A DNA stretch of 64,000 bases from Cherax quadricarinatus (Eukaryota > Arthropoda > Malacostraca > Decapoda > Parastacidae), in the NCBI RefSeq assembly GCF_038502225.1, contig NC_091307.1, positions 20,779,173-20,843,172 of the forward strand. Reading direction: 5' to 3'. Of the stretch, positions 59,505-64,000 are shown in pieces. Under the pieces are notes generated by a model. The model ran no database searches. It saw only the letters and a program-made list of their open reading frames with translations, and was not told the DNA's origin. Made by a program: the position numbers and the translations under genes. Positions within the stretch are counted from its first letter, which is position 1. Every line of letters starts with the position of its first letter.

Positions 59505-61672
59505 AACTCTCCTACACACGTCATCAAACTCTCCTACACACGTCATCAAACACTCCTACACACGTCATCAAAGTAACTCTCCTACACAAGTCATCAAAGT
59601 AACTCTCCTACACACGTCATCAAACTCTCCTACACACGTCATCAAACACTCCTACACACGTCATCAAAGTAACTCTCCTACACACGTCATCAAACTCTCC
59701 TACACACGTCATCAAAGTAACTCTCCTACACACGTCATCAAACTCTCCTACACACGTCATCAAACACTCCTACACACGTCATCAAAGTAACTCTCCTACA
59801 CACGTCATCAAACTCTCCTACACACGTCATCAAACTCTCCTACACACGTCATCAAAGTAACTCTCCTACACACGTCATCAAACTCTCCTACACACGTCAT
59901 CAAACACTCCTACACACGTCATTAAGGTAAGTCTCCTACACGCATCAAGATAACTCTCCTACACACGTCATCAAGGTAACTCTTCTACACATGTCATCAA
60001 GGTAACTCTCCTACGCACATCAAGGTAACTCTCCTACACACGCCATCAAGGTAACTCTCCCACACACGTCATCAAGGTAACTCTCCCACACACGTAAAGG
60101 TAACTCTCCCACACACGTCATCAAGGTAACTCTCCCACACACATCAAGGTAACTCTCCTACACACGTCAAGGTAACTCTCCTACACACGTCATCAAGGTA
60201 ACTCTCCTACACACGTCATCAAGGCAACTCTCCTACACACGTCATCAAGGCAACTCTCCTACACACGTCATCAAGGTAACTCTCCTACACACGTCATCAA
60301 GGTAACTCTCCTACACACGTCATCAAGGTAATTCTCCTACACACGTCATCAAGGTAACTCTCCTACAGACGTCATCAAGGCAACTCTCCTACACACATCA
60401 AGGCAACTCTCCTACACACGCCATCAAGGTAACTCTCCAACACACATCAAGGTAACTCTTCTACACACGTCATCAAGGTAACTCTCCTACACACGTCATC
60501 AAGGTAACTCTCCTACACACGTCATCAAGGTTAGTAACTCTCCTACACACGTCATCAAGGTTAGTAACTCTCCTACACACGTCATCAAGGTTAGTAACTC
60601 TCCTACACACGTCATCAAGGTTAGTAACTCTCCTACACACGTCATCAAGGTTAGTAACTCTCCTACACACGTCATCAAGGTTAGTAACTCTCCTACACAC
60701 GTCATCAAGGTTAGTAACTCTCCTACACGCGTCATCAAGGTTAGTAACTCTCCTACACACGTCATCAAGGTTAGTAACTCCTACACACATCAAGGTTAGT
60801 AACTCTCCTACACACGTCATCAAGGTTAGTAACTCTCCTACACACGTCATCAAGGTTAGTAACTCTCCTACACACGTCATCAAGGTTAGTGACTCTCCTA
60901 CACACGTCATCAAGGTTAGTAACTCTCCTACACACGTCATCAAGGTTAGTAACTCTCCTACACACGTCATCAAGGTTAGTAACTCTCCTACACACGTCAT
61001 CAAGGTTAGTAACTCTCCTACACACGTCATCAAGGTTAGTAACTCTCCTACACACGTCATCAAGGTTAGTAACTCTCCTACACACGTCATCAAGGTTAGT
61101 AACTCTCCTACACACGTCATCAAGGTTAGTAACTCTCCTACACACGTCATCAAGGTTAGTAACTCTCCTACACACGTCATCAAGGTTAGTAACTCTCCTA
61201 CACACGTCATCAAGGTTAGTAACTCTCCTACACACGTCATCAAGGTTAGTAACTCTCCTACACACGTCATCAAGGTTAGTAACTCTCCTACACACGTCAT
61301 CAAGGTTAGTAACTCTCCTACACACGTCATCAAGGTTAGTAACTCTCCTACACACGTCATCAAGGTTAGTAACTCTCCTACACACGTCATCAAGGTTAGT
61401 AACTCTCCTACACACGTCATCAAGGTTAGTAACTCCTACACACATCAAGGTTAGTAACTCTCCTACACACGTCATCAAGGTTAGTAACTCTCCTACACAC
61501 GTCATCAAGGTTAGTAACTCTCCTACACACGTCATCAAGGTTAGTAACTCTCCTACACACGTCATCAAGGTTAGTAACTCTCCTACACACGTCATCAAGG
61601 TTAGTAACTCCTACACACATCAAGGTTAGTAACTCTCCTACACACGTCATCAAGGTTAGTAACTCTCCTACA
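59505..61672. repeat. Minisatellite with 22-, 26- and 30-bp unit blocks
   Basis: All units share ctcctacacacgtcatcaa. In 59505-59925 they alternate as 22-bp (caaactctcc, caaacactcc) and 26-bp (caaagtaactctcc) forms. In about 59926-60480 a 26-bp caaggtaactctcc form dominates, with truncated variants. From about 60525 to 61672 about 38 almost identical 30-bp units (caaggttagtaactctcc) follow. Open frames of up to 316 codons reflect the 10-codon unit. Confidence 0.97.
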
Positions 61673-63209
61673 CACGGCTCCAGGTCAGCACTGTGCGTTT
61701 AAGTGCAGATGCCATTTAGTAAGTCTCGGTGCACATAATACAGTATGTAGACACCAGAAATAGAAAGACATTCTGTGCAATTGTAGCTTAGGCAGAATCC
61801 ACGAAGCTGGGCAATTACTAAGTCTATTTACTGTACATGCTCAAGCATACCTATACTTGAGACTGAGTAAAGGATAAACCCATCCAGCGAAAAGGGAGAG
61901 AGCCTGTTCACACAGGGCAGATTTATCAATAGACAAACTTCCAAACTTCTCCACAATAGCTATGTCCCATACGACCTTGTGCTGACACCTCTCCGCAAAT
62001 AATAAAGTAAAAATGTGTTCGTGTAAGGTTATCAGTGTTTTATACTCCAAATGTCACAGTGAAAACCTTCCTCTCAGAGGCTGTGTTTCAATCTGTAGCG
62101 AATGTGGAAAACAGAAAACTACAACTGGCACTTAAGTACCACCTTATATAAACAGTTTAAATATTACGCGACGCCAAACACTGCCATTCATTAATATAAA
62201 TTAAACATTGCTGTATAAACTGCAATGAAAGAAAGAAAACGAGCTATTTTAACAGAGGGTCTAGACAATATCCGAATTGTTAGACAATAAACATTCTTTA
62301 ACAATCCTATAAGTAAACATTCACAGAAAAACACTAAACAAATATTAACTGCTTAATGTACTCTTGTTATATTTGTTCATTGATTTCTGTAGCCAGTCTA
62401 GCAGTAGCCAACAAATTAATAAATTATGCCAACTAAGTGGGATGGGAGGTGTTTAAGTGTATATAGGTAAGAGAGAGCTTATTGAATATAGTGCACCGTG
62501 ACTGGTCATGGTGACAAATACACAATTTACTTAAGGGACAATTTCTTCCTGGTGGACATTGAGGGAGGGGAACATGGGAAGAATGGGAAGGCGATACGGG
62601 AAGAATGAAGGAGATAGAAGAGACGAGGGCGGGAGGGAGAGGATAGAAGAGAGAATAAGAGAAACAGAGAAGAGGGAAGTGAGGGAGTAGGGGCCAACAG
62701 GATAAAGTGAAAGGAACATGGGAAAATTTTGTGCTGAAAAGTCAACACACCAGCAGAGGGGAGAGACTTTTTCTCACACGTCCAGGAGAGGCGTAGTGAG
62801 CGACACTTCTGTACCTTTGTGAGAGATTTTTGTTCGCGTGACTACTGGCTTGGATGTGTACGTACTGACACCTTTGACCATGTATGTACTGATGCCTAAG
62901 CTTTAAAAATGTCTTTACAATTTAATAATTATACAAGAAGAACGGTGTGAGAGAAAATGGAAAGAGGGTACACGAGTGTAAAGGTTTGAGAGGAATGTTT
63001 GTTAAGGTTTTAAGAAGGTAATGTAGAACTGGCACAGCGTGTGTAAAGTTTCTTTGTATGAGGGAAAAAAAAACGTAGACAAGACAGTGTAAGAATTTAC
63101 CATGTAAAATAAATGGAAGAATTGCTATCAGGAAAGTTTTCGAAAAGAAAGGGGGATTGCTGATGGACAGTGTGGATTAATAATAATAAAAGAATTACTG
63201 ATAAAAATG
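61673..63209. other. Intergenic DNA with a purine-rich stretch
   Basis: ggagggagaggatagaagag-type sequence at about 62555-62695. No gene recognised. Confidence 0.5.
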
Positions 63210-63310
63210 TTAGGTCAATGGACACATGCAATTAATGTGATATTTTACTGACAAAGCTCCTGGAGAGCGAAAAGTTGCCACAATAAAATATCGTATTAGT
63301 GGCATCTGTG
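63210..63310. mobile_element. Foldback family FB2, short copy
   Basis: aatggacacatgcaattaat and gtgatattttactg on the left mirror caataaaatatcgtattagt and ggcatctgtgtccatt on the right; the loop has ctcctggagagcgaaaagtt. Same plan as 46085-46262. Confidence 0.7.
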
Positions 63311-63571
63311 TCCATTAGTGGATTAAGAAAGGAATTATCAAATATGGTGGCGCAGTTGGAATGAGAAATGGGTGTGAGGATCGAATTGAAGCATTTACTC
63401 GAACAACTCGGTAGATTATGATTTGTGTCAAAGGTGATGCCTGTCACGACCAGTGGAGAAAGACTGTCACTAAGTAAATGGTCCGGGAAGAGTGGAAACA
63501 TTGTCTAAAGTAACACCTCCAATTTGTAGGTTAGTTGTGAATTGTTCCAGCCGTTGTAGTGTGACATACTC

Positions 63572-63576
<5 letters not shown>

Positions 63577-63614
<38 letters not shown>
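63577..63614. repeat. (GT)n microsatellite
   Basis: About 19 GT units. Confidence 0.97.
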
Positions 63615-63617
<3 letters not shown>

Positions 63618-64000
63618 ATATGTTGCCTAAAGAAGAAACGGGACGCTAGGCAACACACAGTGCAAGAGTCGTTTATCACTGAACAAAATACATGACGACT
63701 TTACAATAAAAGCTTTAAGTTAATACTTCTGTTGCGTACTATAATGATCTCTGCACTTTCCTGCCGGCGATCAACTGACTTCAGAGCGCGCATTTTAAGG
63801 CAGAAATTCCAGCATACAAACGCCCCTTAGCTACGACCATCCGCACTTACTAAGGAATATATTTTATTTTTACATCCGCCACGCGTCAGTATGAGCATAT
63901 CCAAAACATAAACATACTTTGGACTCTTATTTTCCCTAAAAAAAAAAATACGCGTTACAGAGTTGAAAAAAAATCACGAACGCATTTTAATTTCTGTTGG
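63615..64000. other. Intergenic DNA, nothing recognised
   Basis: No supported feature. Confidence 0.5.

Noticed and set aside
59505..61672. Proteins of 246-316 codons on both strands
   Set aside because: They are read-through of a 30-bp tandem unit, with no flanking coding sequence and overlapping frames on both strands.

Overview
The window looks like intergenic nuclear DNA of a large, repeat-rich arthropod genome, most probably a decapod crustacean of crayfish or lobster type. This rests on very high micro- and minisatellite density, two LINE families, a tRNA-derived SINE with a long conserved tail, and short 'gcgctaaacccgg' and foldback repeats that I associate from memory with decapods. 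The species is not provable from the sequence. I found no convincing host protein-coding gene, rRNA, functional tRNA gene or CRISPR array. The recognisable coding sequence is retrotransposon reverse transcriptase/endonuclease, and every copy is broken.

Layout. 1-9,400: a decayed CR1-like LINE end, short decapod-type repeats, (TG)n, (TA)n and (CA)n tracts and small minisatellites. 9,800-15,000: short repeats, then a 2.1-kb array of 27-bp units with a ~596-bp higher-order period and a 28-bp array. 15,700-17,400: a truncated minus-strand RTE-like LINE. 19,200-24,920: a (TA)n tract with an embedded terminal-inverted-repeat element, an 850-bp compound inverted repeat, a second MITE-like repeat, and a full-length 3.6-kb RTE-like LINE with an 11-bp target-site duplication. 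25,700-29,200: GGA array, tRNA-derived SINE, truncated RTE-like copy. 30,840-33,170: about 58 copies of a 40-bp unit. 33,700-34,400: CR1 fragments. 34,840-35,510: a minisatellite split by a GC-rich insert. 36,180-37,500: a second, inverted copy of the TIR element followed by ~0.9 kb of (TA)n. 37,640-41,950: three CR1-type pieces, including a copy with an almost intact endonuclease-to-RT reading frame. 42,470-43,690: an 18-bp array. 44,140-44,790: a three-level nest of small elements. 47,330-48,450: two head-to-tail CR1 copies. 50,320-52,155: a 30-bp array open as a 503-residue repeat frame. 52,540-53,340 and 55,985-56,650: hairpin elements, one with a clean 13-bp duplication. 57,234-57,774: RTE 3' end with poly(A) and duplication. 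59,505-61,672: a 22/26/30-bp array.

How the parts relate. The RTE-like family has at least six copies, all ending in one hairpin-bearing 3' end. CR1-like copies share the 3' sequence ctgcaac..aactaggtgagtac and most are bounded by (CA)n on both sides, suggesting insertion into, or seeding of, AC microsatellites. Several small hairpin families carry variants of one core, AACGTTTCGCC. Minisatellites fill about one sixth of the window. The best candidates for something undescribed are the CR1/(CA)n association, the TIR element placed inside (TA)n in both copies, and the foldback elements with LINE-like duplications. Boundaries come from reading by eye, and most are good to about 5-20 bp; those fixed by target-site duplications are exact.
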